Of a DNA stretch of 64,000 nt, positions 1 to 8,438 are shown piece after piece; position 1 is the stretch's first letter, and each line of letters begins with the position of its first letter. The translations under genes and the position numbers were made by a program. The stretch comes from FEN-1219 sp039933105. Its GTDB lineage: Bacteria; Pseudomonadota; Gammaproteobacteria; Steroidobacterales; Rariloculaceae. The notes under the pieces were generated by a model. The model saw only the letters and a program-made list of their open reading frames with translations. It was not told the DNA's origin and searched no databases. The stretch is from positions 1-64,000 of the forward strand of contig JBDTOT010000008.1 of the NCBI GenBank assembly GCA_039933105.1, in the 5' to 3' direction.

Positions 1-44
1 ATGCAGGATAGCCTCGCGGCGGCTAAGCGGCCACGATGTGGCCT

Positions 45-1070
45 ATGGTCGCATCAGAGTTTGTGAAGGCACGTCTACCGCTGGAACTGAAACAGCGCGT
101 CAAGGCGCTCTCGGAGAGCCAACTTCTGAGTGAATCTACGTGGCTCAAACGCTTAGTCGTTAGGGAGGTGCAAGCCGCCGACGGTGCCAAGACCGAAGGT
201 TTTGAAATAGGCGTAAGCGCGTGCGCCAAACGGCCTAAGGAATGGGTCGTTCCGACGATGAAGAATGAAAAGCGTAAGCGGCAATTCGTGTTCTCCACCC
301 ATAACGCGAACATCTCTGGGGCGACGCTCGCCGACTTGGATCTCCGCCGGCTCAAGAACTATTTCGCGCACGTCAGAGAGCAGGATGTTCCGGCCGACGA
401 GGATGAAGCGGCCTGGACGACCCTTCTGTTTAACGCAGACCTCATGGCTGAGGACGGTATTACCGTGGCCGGCATTCTTCTGTTCGGCCGCACTCCGAAC
501 CGATTTCTGCCACAAGCGGGTATTGACGCCTCTGCCTTTCCTGGGTTGAACAAAGACTATGCGGCGCGCGAACGCAGTGCCTTGCGTGGACCGATGACGC
601 CTCTCTTGAGCGATGCCAATGAAATTGTCGAGGCGGGTCTGGTAGAACAGGCCCTCGCCTTCACAAACAGAAACATCCCAGTCACCGGCCAGCTCGAAGA
701 GGGCGGCGCGCGGCGTGAAGAAGTTTCAGCCTACCCGATGGAGGCCGTTCGCGAGGCGGTCGTGAATGCACTTGTTCATCGGGACTATCTGCTGTCTGGC
801 ACGGACATCGAGCTTTCAATCTACGAAGATCGTATGGAGATCGTGTCGCCCGGCCGTCTGCCCAACGGCATAACGCCACCGCGAATGTTGACGGGTTGTC
901 GTGCCGCACGGAACCAGCTTATTAAGGATGTCATGCGTGACTATCGCTACCTTGAGCATTCCGGGATGGGCGTCCCGCGCAAGATCGTCAAGTGCATGAA
1001 GGAACACAACAACACTGAACCCGTACTGATCGAAGATGGCGAGCGATTCACGGTTCGCCTTCTTCGGTAA
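45..1070 (+). CDS. RecG-like HATPase protein with ribbon-helix-helix N-terminus (chimera)
   Basis: The last ~230 residues match the C-terminal half of RecG-like/AlbA-2 transcriptional regulators: a GILLFGR strand, then an HATPase_c_4 segment with EAVVNALVHRDY and a DRMEIVSPGRLP strand, then a HSGMGVPRKI helix. The usual N-terminal AlbA_2 (Schlafen-like) DNA-binding domain is missing. In its place residues ~3-42 (SEFVKARLPLELKQRV...STWLKRLVVREV) resemble a ribbon-helix-helix head of the kind found in mobilisation or antitoxin proteins. The join reads open without a stop. An ATG at 36 is also in frame; 45 fits the expected start of the RHH family better, and neither has a clear Shine-Dalgarno. 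Function is inferred as a DNA-binding ATPase-fold regulator. It may equally be a non-functional fusion left by deletion, given the decayed neighbours. Confidence 0.6.
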   Translation: MVASEFVKARLPLELKQRVKALSESQLLSESTWLKRLVVREVQAADGAKTEGFEIGVSACAKRPKEWVVPTMKNEKRKRQFVFSTHNANISGATLADLDLRRLKNYFAHVREQDVPADEDEAAWTTLLFNADLMAEDGITVAGILLFGRTPNRFLPQAGIDASAFPGLNKDYAARERSALRGPMTPLLSDANEIVEAGLVEQALAFTNRNIPVTGQLEEGGARREEVSAYPMEAVREAVVNALVHRDYLLSGTDIELSIYEDRMEIVSPGRLPNGITPPRMLTGCRAARNQLIKDVMRDYRYLEHSGMGVPRKIVKCMKEHNNTEPVLIEDGERFTVRLLR

Positions 1071-1344
1071 TCGCTTTTTGCGATGGTCATCCCCGGGGAA
1101 ACGATGGTCCGAAAAAAGCCGCCACGTGAGCATGTCGGGCCGACTAAAGACCAATCGGTTAGTCCAGAGTGCGTTGCGCAATCTGGCGCGGACGCTGCTG
1201 AAATCGATTCCGCGGGTCGGGGGTTTGGCTCCGAAAAAGCCCGCAAATCGCCTGGGTAACTTTCTGGGTAACGGCGATTTTCAGAACTAGGATTCGATAT
1301 GAAGATCAGCGGCTTGCGCGCCTTCTTCGATTCCGGCCCCGGCC

Positions 1345-1434
1345 ACCATTTACATTCGGTTCCGCTTTCACGATTTCCGCCACGAGGCGGTATCGCGACT
1401 CGTCGAAGCGGGCTTGAGCGATCAGGAAGGGCTT
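1345..1434 (+). pseudogene. Tyrosine recombinase (integrase) C-terminal remnant
   Basis: One frame of this stretch encodes IRFRFHDFRHEAVSRLVEAG followed by LSDQE. This is the box of phage-type integrases in which the active-site His and Arg lie (usual form HDLRHEAISRLxExGLS). The frame is cut by a TGA at 1300 upstream and drifts into unrelated sequence within a few codons downstream, so only ~30 residues of a ~300-400 residue family survive. The rest of 1071-1452 shows no gene I can support. The remnant implies that an integrative element once ended here, which fits the chimeric gene upstream and the toxin remnant at 2771. Confidence 0.6.
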
Positions 1435-1452
1435 CGCCGAGTTGTGCTTCCT

Positions 1453-2574
1453 TCACGCGTGGCCGTACCACGCGCCGCGCCCCGCGCCGTGCTGCACGAT
1501 GTGGCCCGCGCGAGTCAATGCCTTCAAGTGATCCTTGATCGTGCTGCGGTTCGCGCCCGTTGCCTTCTCGGCCTCGGCAACGGTAATCCGCCCGCGCTCG
1601 CGGCAGAGCTCAAGAATCTGCACCGAGAGTACCGGCAGATCGCCGAGGATCAGACGCTCGCGCTCGATCTTTTTCTCGAGCCGCGCCTTTTGCTGTTGCA
1701 GCGATCTCAGAAAGAACAGCAGCCACGGCTGCCAGTCGGGCGTTTTCGTCCGGATCGTGCCCTGCGTTTTGCGCAGCGCGGCGTAGTAGGCGTCCTTGCT
1801 CTGCTCGATGACGCTCTCGAGAGAACTGTAGGGCACATAGGCGTAACCCGCGCGCAGCAGTAGCAGCGTCGTCAGCACGCGCGAGAGCCGCCCGTTCCCA
1901 TCCTGAAACGGATGGATTGCGAGAAACACGACAACGACGACCGCGATGACGATCAGCGGGTGCAGGTCGTTCGCTTCGAGGCGCTCCTGCGTCCACGCGA
2001 TGAGCTCTTGCATCAGGCGCGGCGTATCGAACGGCGTTGCCGTTTCGAGCACGACCTCAAGGCTCTGGGCGTCCGGCCCGAACGCCTCGACGTGGTTGAT
2101 GTGCGTCTTGTACGCGCCGCGATGGCGCTCATCCTTGCCCGAGTGTTGCAGCAGGTCGCGGTGAAGCTGCCGGATGTGGTTCTCCGTGAGAGGGATGTCT
2201 TTCCAACTCGCGAAGATCGTTTCCATGACGGCGGCATAGCCCGCAACTTCCTCCTCGTCCCGGGAGGCGAATCCCTTGATCTCGATGCTGGAGAGCAGGG
2301 TCTCGACCTCTTTGTCGGAGAGCTTGGCCCCCTCGATACGCGTCGAGGAACCGATGCTTTCAATGGTCGCGACGCGCCGCAGCGACGTCAGGCGATCGGG
2401 CGAGACGCGCCCGATCCCCGTCCAGGCGCCCTTGAACTCGTCAATCTGGGAGATCAGCCCAAGGAGCTCGGCCGTGATCGTGAGCGTGTTTGTGCGGATG
2501 CCATCCATTTCTTCATCCATTGCCATCCATTTAGAGGATGACGCGTCGGCATCCATGTGTCCATCCAATTCCAT
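1453..2574 (-). CDS. Fic family protein (AMPylase-type) with C-terminal winged helix
   Basis: This is a 373-residue Fic protein. The catalytic motif HPFQDGNGRLSR spans residues 221-232, with the catalytic His at 221. An inhibitory-helix motif of the (S/T)xxxE(G/N) type, STRIEG, is at 77-82, N-terminal to the Fic core, which makes it class II: the Glu should block productive ATP binding until relieved. Residues ~310-373 look like a winged helix (TVAEAEKATGANRSTIKDHL), suggesting autoregulation or DNA binding. The helix before the motif reads IAVVVVVFLAI where relatives usually carry Ala and His residues, an odd hydrophobic run. Several in-frame ATGs (residues 1, 7, 17, 19, 23) lie in a repeat tract, so the true start is uncertain. 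Known Fic enzymes transfer AMP or other phosphates to protein targets; the target here is unknown. Confidence 0.85.
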   Translation of the reverse strand: MELDGHMDADASSSKWMAMDEEMDGIRTNTLTITAELLGLISQIDEFKGAWTGIGRVSPDRLTSLRRVATIESIGSSTRIEGAKLSDKEVETLLSSIEIKGFASRDEEEVAGYAAVMETIFASWKDIPLTENHIRQLHRDLLQHSGKDERHRGAYKTHINHVEAFGPDAQSLEVVLETATPFDTPRLMQELIAWTQERLEANDLHPLIVIAVVVVVFLAIHPFQDGNGRLSRVLTTLLLLRAGYAYVPYSSLESVIEQSKDAYYAALRKTQGTIRTKTPDWQPWLLFFLRSLQQQKARLEKKIERERLILGDLPVLSVQILELCRERGRITVAEAEKATGANRSTIKDHLKALTRAGHIVQHGAGRGAWYGHA

Positions 2575-2580
2575 CCATTA
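2498..2580 (-). repeat. ATGGATGG-type repeats at the Fic gene start
   Basis: Read on the minus strand, at least six near-copies of ATGGATGG (variants TTGGATGG, ATGGATGC, ATGGATGA) fall within about 80 bases at and just inside the Fic start. Several supply in-frame start codons. The first ATG, at 2578, is out of frame and opens a short frame of about 15 codons that ends in TAA inside the Fic gene. Confidence 0.6.
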
Positions 2581-2770
2581 GTCAGACAGTACAGGGCACC
2601 CCTCTCCTCCGGGTCACCTAGGGCTCGATGAGTGAACTCGGCAAGCTCGGCGGTCTTCCGACTTGCAGCTCGCGGTCACCCCCTGTCGGCCGAACGCGCT
2701 TCCCTGCAATCGCGGTAGCCAGTCGTCGCTCCGCCCGAGCTGCGCCCACGCGCCTGATGGAGCCGTCCTC

Positions 2771-2986
2771 TCCGCCGAGCGTCCGGGGCTCATCACAGGG
2801 GTCACGTTGTGCGAGATCATCTGGGTGCTCGCCGAGTGTTACGGTGCAGACGCGCTGCGCGATTGGCGTGCCTCGAGCGCAGATTTCAGCGATGCGTTGA
2901 CCGGCCGGCAAGTGGTCGCGCGCGGCGGCGAGAACACCGTAACGTTCGATCGCGCGGCGGCGAAACTCCCGCGCTTCGAGCTGAGG
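2771..2986 (+). pseudogene. VapC-type PIN-domain toxin remnant with internal deletion
   Basis: The frame encodes SAERPGLITGVTLCEIIWVL followed directly by DWRASSADFSDAL and then TVTFDRAAAKLPRFEL. These match three conserved blocks of VapC PIN ribonucleases: the xTLCExxWVL helix with an acidic residue, the ADFxDAL block, and the TFDRxAAKLPGFEL C-terminus. About 40 residues expected between the first two blocks are missing, and the N-terminal DTNVLVR block with the first catalytic Asp is absent. No antitoxin gene is visible. The rest of the 2575-3006 gap holds no other recognisable gene. Confidence 0.65.
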
Positions 2987-3006
2987 TCCGGTGCCGTAAG
3001 AAGTCG

Positions 3007-4893
3007 TTACGCCACTCGCAATTTCGGGAGCGCAGGTGGAGAACCGAGCCGACCCGATCTGAGCGCGGCCAGCCAACCGTCCAACACTATCAACCGCCAG
3101 AGCATGCCACCGTGGTCCCGACGGCCAACCGAGTGTTCGCGCACCAATCGACGCACGGCATCGCCGTCGACAAACTCGAGCAATCCACTCGACGGTCGGC
3201 GCAGCGCATCGATCCGATGTCGGAGGGGTCCTCGAAACCACTCTGCCAATGGAATTGCGAAACCCTGTTTCGGTCGGGAGAGCACTGACGCCGGAACGAT
3301 GCCTTCGATTGCGCGCCGAAATAAGCGTTTGGTCTGAGCTCCAGTCACCCGCATTTCTCCGGGGATGCGCAGCGCGAAATCTACGAGGTCCGCATCCAGG
3401 AAGGGAACTCGCGCTTCGAGCGAAACGGCCATCGAGGTGCGATCGACCTTCGTGAGGATGTCACCCGGCAGATAGGTTTCGAGATCGAGCTTCATCATGC
3501 TCGCGGCCACGTCGCCATGGAGATCGTTGCTGACGAGGTGGAGCAACTGATCTTCGAGTCTCACCCGGCCGCCGGCGACGTCGGGGCGCGCAACGCCGCC
3601 TTCGTCCAAACGCAACGGTGCTGCCATCTGCGCGATGTAGCGCCCCCATCGAGACCGACCCATATCCATGATCCGATTTCGTCCGGGCGCGAAGTGCGGC
3701 AGCATCATGCCCAAGGCGGACAGTACGCGCCGGAGCGGGCGGGCCGTCTCTCCCTGGCGCAGTGCACGAACGTACCTCGAATAGCCGCCGAAAAGCTCGT
3801 CGCCGCCGTCGCCCGAAAGGGCTACGGTGACGGATTGGCGAGCCAATTGCGCCACGAAGAACATGGGGATCGCCGAAGAATCTCCGAACGGCTCGTCGAA
3901 TATCGTTGCGATCGAATCGAGCGTGGCATCCAGGTCTGGGCGCAGAACCAGAGCCGTGTGTTCGGTGTCGAGCTCGGCTGCCACGGAGCGAGCCGCGGCC
4001 GATTCGTCGTATTTGTCCTCCGCGAAGCCAATCGAGAACGTCCGAACACGCGTATCGGCGTGTCGCGTCATCAGCGCAACGACCGTTGACGAGTCCAACC
4101 CACCCGACAAGAAGGCTCCGAGCGGAACCTCGGATTCCAAATGGGATGCCACTGCGGCGTCGAGCTTCGAGCGCAACGTAGCCACGAGATCGCTCTCGGT
4201 CATCGCAATCGGCTCGGGAATCGGAGGGTGCCAGTATTTCTCGATGCGTATACCGCGCTCATGAGACCAGGTGAGCAGCGACCCCGGCGGCAGCTTCTGA
4301 ACGCCTTCGAGAATGCTCGCGGGTTCCGGCACGTAGCCGAACGCGAGATACTGCATCACGGCGCCCGGCGAGATGGAAGGCCCAACGCCGAGAGCCAGCA
4401 ACGACCGAATCTCGGAGCAGAACACCAGTCCGCCAGCCGTTTCGAGGTAGCTCAGCGGCTTCATTCCCGTGCGATCGCGCGCGAGGAGCAGGCTTCGGTC
4501 TCGCGAGTCCCACAGTGCGAACGCAAACATTCCGTGGAGTTTGCCGACCATAGCCGCGCCGAAGTCCTCGAAGAGATGCACGAGCACCTCGGTGTCGCTG
4601 TGCGTGCGAAATCGATGACCGCCGGCTTCCAGCTGTCGGCGCAAGCCACGATGATTGTAGATCTCGCCGTTGAAGACCACGGTGACCGTTCCGTCCTCAT
4701 TGCTCACCGGCTGCCGGCCGCCGTGCACGTCGATGACGCGCAAGCGCCGCATGCCAAGCGCGACATCCCGGTCGACGAAGTAACCGGCATCGTCCGGCCC
4801 GCGATGGGCTATCGCATCGCACATTGCTCGCAGCCGCGATGCCGACTCGCCCTCCGCAGGCGGTGCCCCTACGAAACCCGCGATACCACACAC
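3007..4893 (-). CDS. XrtA/PEP-CTERM system amidotransferase (asparagine synthase-like)
   Basis: This 628-residue protein has a class II glutamine amidotransferase domain (Cys2 in VCGIAGF, then AHRGPDD and FNGEIYNHRGLR) over residues ~1-215, followed by an asparagine-synthase ATP pyrophosphatase domain with the PP-loop SGGLDSSTV and SGDGGDELFGGY. It matches the exosortase-A-associated amidotransferase family (TIGR03108) in length and context. The start is the GTG at 4893, because the family begins with M-C-G; the GTG lies two bases after the upstream stop codon, so translation is probably coupled. Glutamine-derived ammonia should be passed to an ATP-activated carboxylate. In a polysaccharide locus that is more likely a uronic acid or amino-sugar acid than free aspartate, which is inference. 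Confidence 0.85.
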   Translation of the reverse strand: MCGIAGFVGAPPAEGESASRLRAMCDAIAHRGPDDAGYFVDRDVALGMRRLRVIDVHGGRQPVSNEDGTVTVVFNGEIYNHRGLRRQLEAGGHRFRTHSDTEVLVHLFEDFGAAMVGKLHGMFAFALWDSRDRSLLLARDRTGMKPLSYLETAGGLVFCSEIRSLLALGVGPSISPGAVMQYLAFGYVPEPASILEGVQKLPPGSLLTWSHERGIRIEKYWHPPIPEPIAMTESDLVATLRSKLDAAVASHLESEVPLGAFLSGGLDSSTVVALMTRHADTRVRTFSIGFAEDKYDESAAARSVAAELDTEHTALVLRPDLDATLDSIATIFDEPFGDSSAIPMFFVAQLARQSVTVALSGDGGDELFGGYSRYVRALRQGETARPLRRVLSALGMMLPHFAPGRNRIMDMGRSRWGRYIAQMAAPLRLDEGGVARPDVAGGRVRLEDQLLHLVSNDLHGDVAASMMKLDLETYLPGDILTKVDRTSMAVSLEARVPFLDADLVDFALRIPGEMRVTGAQTKRLFRRAIEGIVPASVLSRPKQGFAIPLAEWFRGPLRHRIDALRRPSSGLLEFVDGDAVRRLVREHSVGRRDHGGMLWRLIVLDGWLAALRSGRLGSPPALPKLRVA

Positions 4894-4895
4894 TG

Positions 4896-6206
4896 CTATC
4901 GCCTCGCGGGAACCGCGGGGCCGCTCGTGGGCGGCAGCTTCGTGTCGAGTACCGCTGCGCAACACCACACCGATGCCAGGAGCAGGTAGATAAAACTCAA
5001 ATGGGCATACGCCCCGAATATGCTCGCGACGAGGTACGCGTAGGCTGCGTACTCCAGCCACGCCTGCTGTGTCGAAAGCGCGCTGTCTGGCGCATGCTTT
5101 CGGCTGCGATACGCGTATCGCAGAACGGATGCGACGCAAGCCAGCCACAAAAGAAGCCCGACCACACCCGTTTCTGCCGCCAGATTCAAATACGTGTTGT
5201 GGGCGCTATATCCCGTGAGCGCGGCGTCGTATTGCGACATGGCTTCGCCGAACGCGCCGAGGCCCACGCCGAACGCCGGGTGATCCTTGAACATCTGCCA
5301 GCCCGCGCGGAGCACCTCGAGACGCTGCTCCGCCGAGCCTTCCGGATCCGCCTGGCGCACGGTTTCCTCGCTCGTCAGATTGGCCAGACCCGGCAGCCGA
5401 TGCCACACGGTTGACGGCAGGCTCGAAGCAAGGGCCAATCCCGCAATGGCCGCAATGCCGAGTACACGCGTTCGGCGGAACGCGACTCGCACAAACGGCA
5501 CACCCAGGCCGCAGACGACTCCGATCGTCGCGCCGCGCGATTGAGTGAGCACGATTACAAGGGTCAGCGCAACCGCCGTCGATAGCGAAAATACACGCAG
5601 CAGGAAGTGCAACGGACGAGAAAAACAGAATCCCAGGCACATCCCGAGGGCAATGATCGACAAAGCTGCGAGATCGTTCGGATTGCTATAGATGTAATTC
5701 CAGACCGCTCGCCCGAAAACCTGGTCATCTCCCACCAGCGTTCCCCGCACCGGAAACAGCGCAAAACAAATGACAAAAAACAGCAGGTAGGCACGAATCT
5801 GACCCTCGCTACGCAGCGCGTTGATAAGCGCAAAAAAAATCAACAGGAGCTTCAGAAACTCCAGAATCGTCGCGTGCGCGATCTCGGGATAGGGTGCAGC
5901 CAATGACGCCACAAAAGCCCAAAGCAGGAACGCGGCGAACAGCCAAACCGGCGGGGACACACGCAGTCGCTGGCGTTGAAAGGCCAGCCCGAGCAACGCC
6001 AGCCCGATGCCGAAGTCCCCCCACGGCACCCAATACGTGACAATCGAAAGAGTGAATATACAGACGCCAACGAAGGAGAGAGAAGGGACGAATCGCGGCA
6101 AGCCGAACCATCCGGCATCGAACGACTCGGACATGTCGGCTGTGACCGACGACGTCCCAACCGCGACGTGAGGTCCTCTCCGCGTGTGTCGTGCTTTGAC
6201 GTTCAT
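4896..6206 (-). CDS. O-antigen ligase/polymerase-like membrane protein, XrtA-associated
   Basis: This 436-residue protein has about ten hydrophobic segments from residue ~40 and the Wzy_C/O-antigen ligase signature: a TQSRGA turn in the middle, GVGLGAFGEAM, and then HNTYLNLAAETGVVGLLLW in the large periplasmic loop. It fits the exosortase-A-associated O-glycosylation ligase family (TIGR03097). It is predicted to join or transfer polysaccharide repeat units at the periplasmic face of the inner membrane. It sits four bases after the barrel gene and two bases before the amidotransferase gene, so the three are co-transcribed. An internal ATG at 6134 is an alternative start. Polymerase and ligase roles cannot be separated from sequence alone. 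Confidence 0.8.
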   Translation of the reverse strand: MNVKARHTRRGPHVAVGTSSVTADMSESFDAGWFGLPRFVPSLSFVGVCIFTLSIVTYWVPWGDFGIGLALLGLAFQRQRLRVSPPVWLFAAFLLWAFVASLAAPYPEIAHATILEFLKLLLIFFALINALRSEGQIRAYLLFFVICFALFPVRGTLVGDDQVFGRAVWNYIYSNPNDLAALSIIALGMCLGFCFSRPLHFLLRVFSLSTAVALTLVIVLTQSRGATIGVVCGLGVPFVRVAFRRTRVLGIAAIAGLALASSLPSTVWHRLPGLANLTSEETVRQADPEGSAEQRLEVLRAGWQMFKDHPAFGVGLGAFGEAMSQYDAALTGYSAHNTYLNLAAETGVVGLLLWLACVASVLRYAYRSRKHAPDSALSTQQAWLEYAAYAYLVASIFGAYAHLSFIYLLLASVWCCAAVLDTKLPPTSGPAVPARR

Positions 6207-6210
6207 TGCG

Positions 6211-7608
6211 CTATTGCAATATCGAATGGCGCAGGGACACCGTATAGACAGTCTCGTCGAAATCGAGCTGACGACGCTGTTGATTCTTCTCGAGCCCGAA
6301 CGACAAGGTCGAAAGACGCCCTATGCCCCGGCTAAAAATGAGTCGACTGAAGATGTCGTCGCCATCGTTATTTCCCGCCAAATAGTCTTCCTTCACGAAG
6401 GTTAGTCCGAGATCTCCACGCCATCTGGTTCCAAATTCGCGATCAAAGGTGATCCCGGTGCTCGTCGTATCGTTGTTCAACACGTCGCTCGACTCGTAAC
6501 GATCCCTTGCCGATTCGCCTGTAAATGCGAGTGTCGAGTGAAGCCCCACCAGCTCGAAACGAACTCCCACGCTCGACCGCTTGAAAGGGTCGCGGCTAGG
6601 CCGCGCATCCCGCAGTCGTCTTCCATTCGCTCCAAAAACATCCGCGAGTCGTTCTCGCGTTGAAACAGCGTCTCCGAAGATAGTCTCTGGCGACCCCACG
6701 GTCGCGGCAGGCTGGCTGTCGAGACGAAATGTTTCACCCGTATCCGTCAACTCTCGAGCGGCCCACAGGCTCATGCTCGAGCGAGCACCGAGGGTTCGGT
6801 TCCAGACCAGGCGGCCAACGGTAGTGGGATCCGATTTCGATGCAATGACTATCTCGCCTCTACCGCCTCGCAACTCGATGCTTCCCGATGGCAACCTGGC
6901 GATGTAGCCAGCCGAGACCGTCCGAAATTCATAACCGGGACTGTTGCTCCGAAAGTCCATCTCGCTGTCGTCTACCACGACTTGCACTGCGGCCATCGCG
7001 CTCACGGCATGAACCCACGCAACGTTCGTTGAGTCCACTTCGCCGTTGTACTGGGTGGAGTCTTCGAAACGGCGTTCGGCACGACTGAGCCCAATTTTCA
7101 GGATATTCCGCGAGCCAATGGGCACATTCAGGCGCGGACCCGTGGAAAAGATCGCTGTCCTTTCCCGATTCCCGACGCTCGCCGTCCTCAATGGATTCGT
7201 CCTCGTCTGCCCGAAATTCTCTTGAACCATCCATTCGAAAAGTCTGGGCACCAACTGAAATGTCACGTTGCCGTCGACCGAGCCGACTATTTCATCGGCA
7301 TCGATCACCGCATTCGTGTCGTAATGACGATAGTCCACATCACCGACCAGGTATGCGGCGATTCGGGGCGAATTCCTGACCACATCGAAAATCGTGCCGA
7401 CCGTGACGATGGGAGCGGCGATCTCCGTGGAGTCGAACGCGACGTTGTCGGTGTGGCCGACACCGAATTTCAGCGCAAATTGCGCGGGGGGATTCGTTGC
7501 GTCCTGGGCTTCGATTGGCGCGACTATCGCCAAAGCAAGTACTGATATTGCGACGCGGCAGACGATCGAGAACTGCGACAAGCTAGGCACCCTCGGATCC
7601 GTACCCAT
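6211..7608 (-). CDS. Outer-membrane beta-barrel, PEP-CTERM-system associated (TIGR03016-like)
   Basis: From the ATG at 7608 the product is 465 residues with a signal peptide (VAISVLALAIVAPIEAQ). The rest is amphipathic strands of alternating residues ending in SLRHSILQ, typical of an outer-membrane barrel with an aromatic-poor end. It resembles the TIGR03016 family that accompanies exosortase-A exopolysaccharide loci. The likely role is outer-membrane export or anchoring of the polysaccharide. The start overlaps the 3' end of the kinase gene inside its Gly-Tyr repeats; a GTG at 7590 is an alternative and neither has a strong ribosome site. A longer open frame back to 7794 is only the shadow of the kinase gene. 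Confidence 0.75.
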   Translation of the reverse strand: MGTDPRVPSLSQFSIVCRVAISVLALAIVAPIEAQDATNPPAQFALKFGVGHTDNVAFDSTEIAAPIVTVGTIFDVVRNSPRIAAYLVGDVDYRHYDTNAVIDADEIVGSVDGNVTFQLVPRLFEWMVQENFGQTRTNPLRTASVGNRERTAIFSTGPRLNVPIGSRNILKIGLSRAERRFEDSTQYNGEVDSTNVAWVHAVSAMAAVQVVVDDSEMDFRSNSPGYEFRTVSAGYIARLPSGSIELRGGRGEIVIASKSDPTTVGRLVWNRTLGARSSMSLWAARELTDTGETFRLDSQPAATVGSPETIFGDAVSTRERLADVFGANGRRLRDARPSRDPFKRSSVGVRFELVGLHSTLAFTGESARDRYESSDVLNNDTTSTGITFDREFGTRWRGDLGLTFVKEDYLAGNNDGDDIFSRLIFSRGIGRLSTLSFGLEKNQQRRQLDFDETVYTVSLRHSILQ

Positions 7609-8425
7609 AGCCGTACCCGTATCCGTACCCGCTGGCCGCACCATGAGACGACTGATTGAGCACGCAGCCGATGGCCTTATCCGGATCGAGTTTCTCGAGC
7701 GCGGCGTGCACAGCGGTTTGGGGCGTCGAATCAGCACGCACCACGAGTGCGATTTGTCCCACGTGCGATGCGAGACCTGCCGCCTCCGAAGCAAGCAACA
7801 GGGGCGACGAGTCGAAAATGATGATCCGGTCGGGCACCTGGCTCGCCACCTGGTTACACAGTTCGCTCATCCGTCTGCTCGCGAGCAGTTCCACGGCGTT
7901 CTCGTCGCGCGCCCCTACCGGGAGTACCGAGAACCCAGGCAGGTTAGTCGGCATCACCAAGGAATCGAACGCGACCGTGCTGTCCCGCAAGAGGTCGATT
8001 ACGCCTGGCTCGTTTTCCGCGCCAAAGACGCGTGTCAAATGCCTCTTGCTGCAATCGCAGTCGATGAGCACGACGCTCCAGTCCCGCTCGCGGATCATGC
8101 TGAGAGCGAGATGAATGCAGGCGAAAGTCTTGCCTTCTCCCGCTAACGCCGATGCAACCATCAGCAAATTGCCATTCGGCAGCGGGGGGTCACGCCGCGG
8201 ATCCGCATTACGCAAAATCGGCCGCTTGACGCCCCGATACTGCTCGGCAAGCGCTCGTTGATCATTGGTGTCCGCAGACAGGAACCCATTGGAGCCCAAT
8301 ATCTTGAATACGCCTTCGACGCGCTTCCCGCGGTATTCCTGCTTTGCCGGGGCGGGCATTGCCTCCCGCGGAGCCGGCGGCTGCAATGCATTCGCCTTGT
8401 TTTGCAACGTGTCTATTTTTCTCAT
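7583..8425 (-). CDS. XrtA-associated tyrosine autokinase (BY-kinase)
   Basis: This 280-residue cytoplasmic BY-kinase has Walker A ALAGEGKT at residues ~93-100 and Walker A' VVLIDCD at ~118-124, then IIFDSSPLL as Walker B. The tail is a run of alternating Gly and Tyr, the tyrosine cluster that is autophosphorylated in this family (TIGR03018). It is separate from its membrane partner, the chain-length determinant encoded just upstream (its stop is 13 bases before this ATG). Phosphorylation of the tail normally controls chain length and export. The first codons of the longer frame to 8518 overlap the partner gene, so the ATG at 8425 (MRKIDTL) is preferred. The tail repeats are hexanucleotide repeats in the DNA. 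Confidence 0.88.
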   Translation of the reverse strand: MRKIDTLQNKANALQPPAPREAMPAPAKQEYRGKRVEGVFKILGSNGFLSADTNDQRALAEQYRGVKRPILRNADPRRDPPLPNGNLLMVASALAGEGKTFACIHLALSMIRERDWSVVLIDCDCSKRHLTRVFGAENEPGVIDLLRDSTVAFDSLVMPTNLPGFSVLPVGARDENAVELLASRRMSELCNQVASQVPDRIIIFDSSPLLLASEAAGLASHVGQIALVVRADSTPQTAVHAALEKLDPDKAIGCVLNQSSHGAASGYGYGYGYGYGSEGA

Positions 8426-8438
8426 CGTTGCACCGGCG

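Noticed and set aside
1..66. Short open frame from the window edge to a TGA at 64-66
   Set aside because: It is only 21 codons, overlaps the next gene's start and has no recognisable motif; it may be the tail of an upstream gene but cannot be supported.
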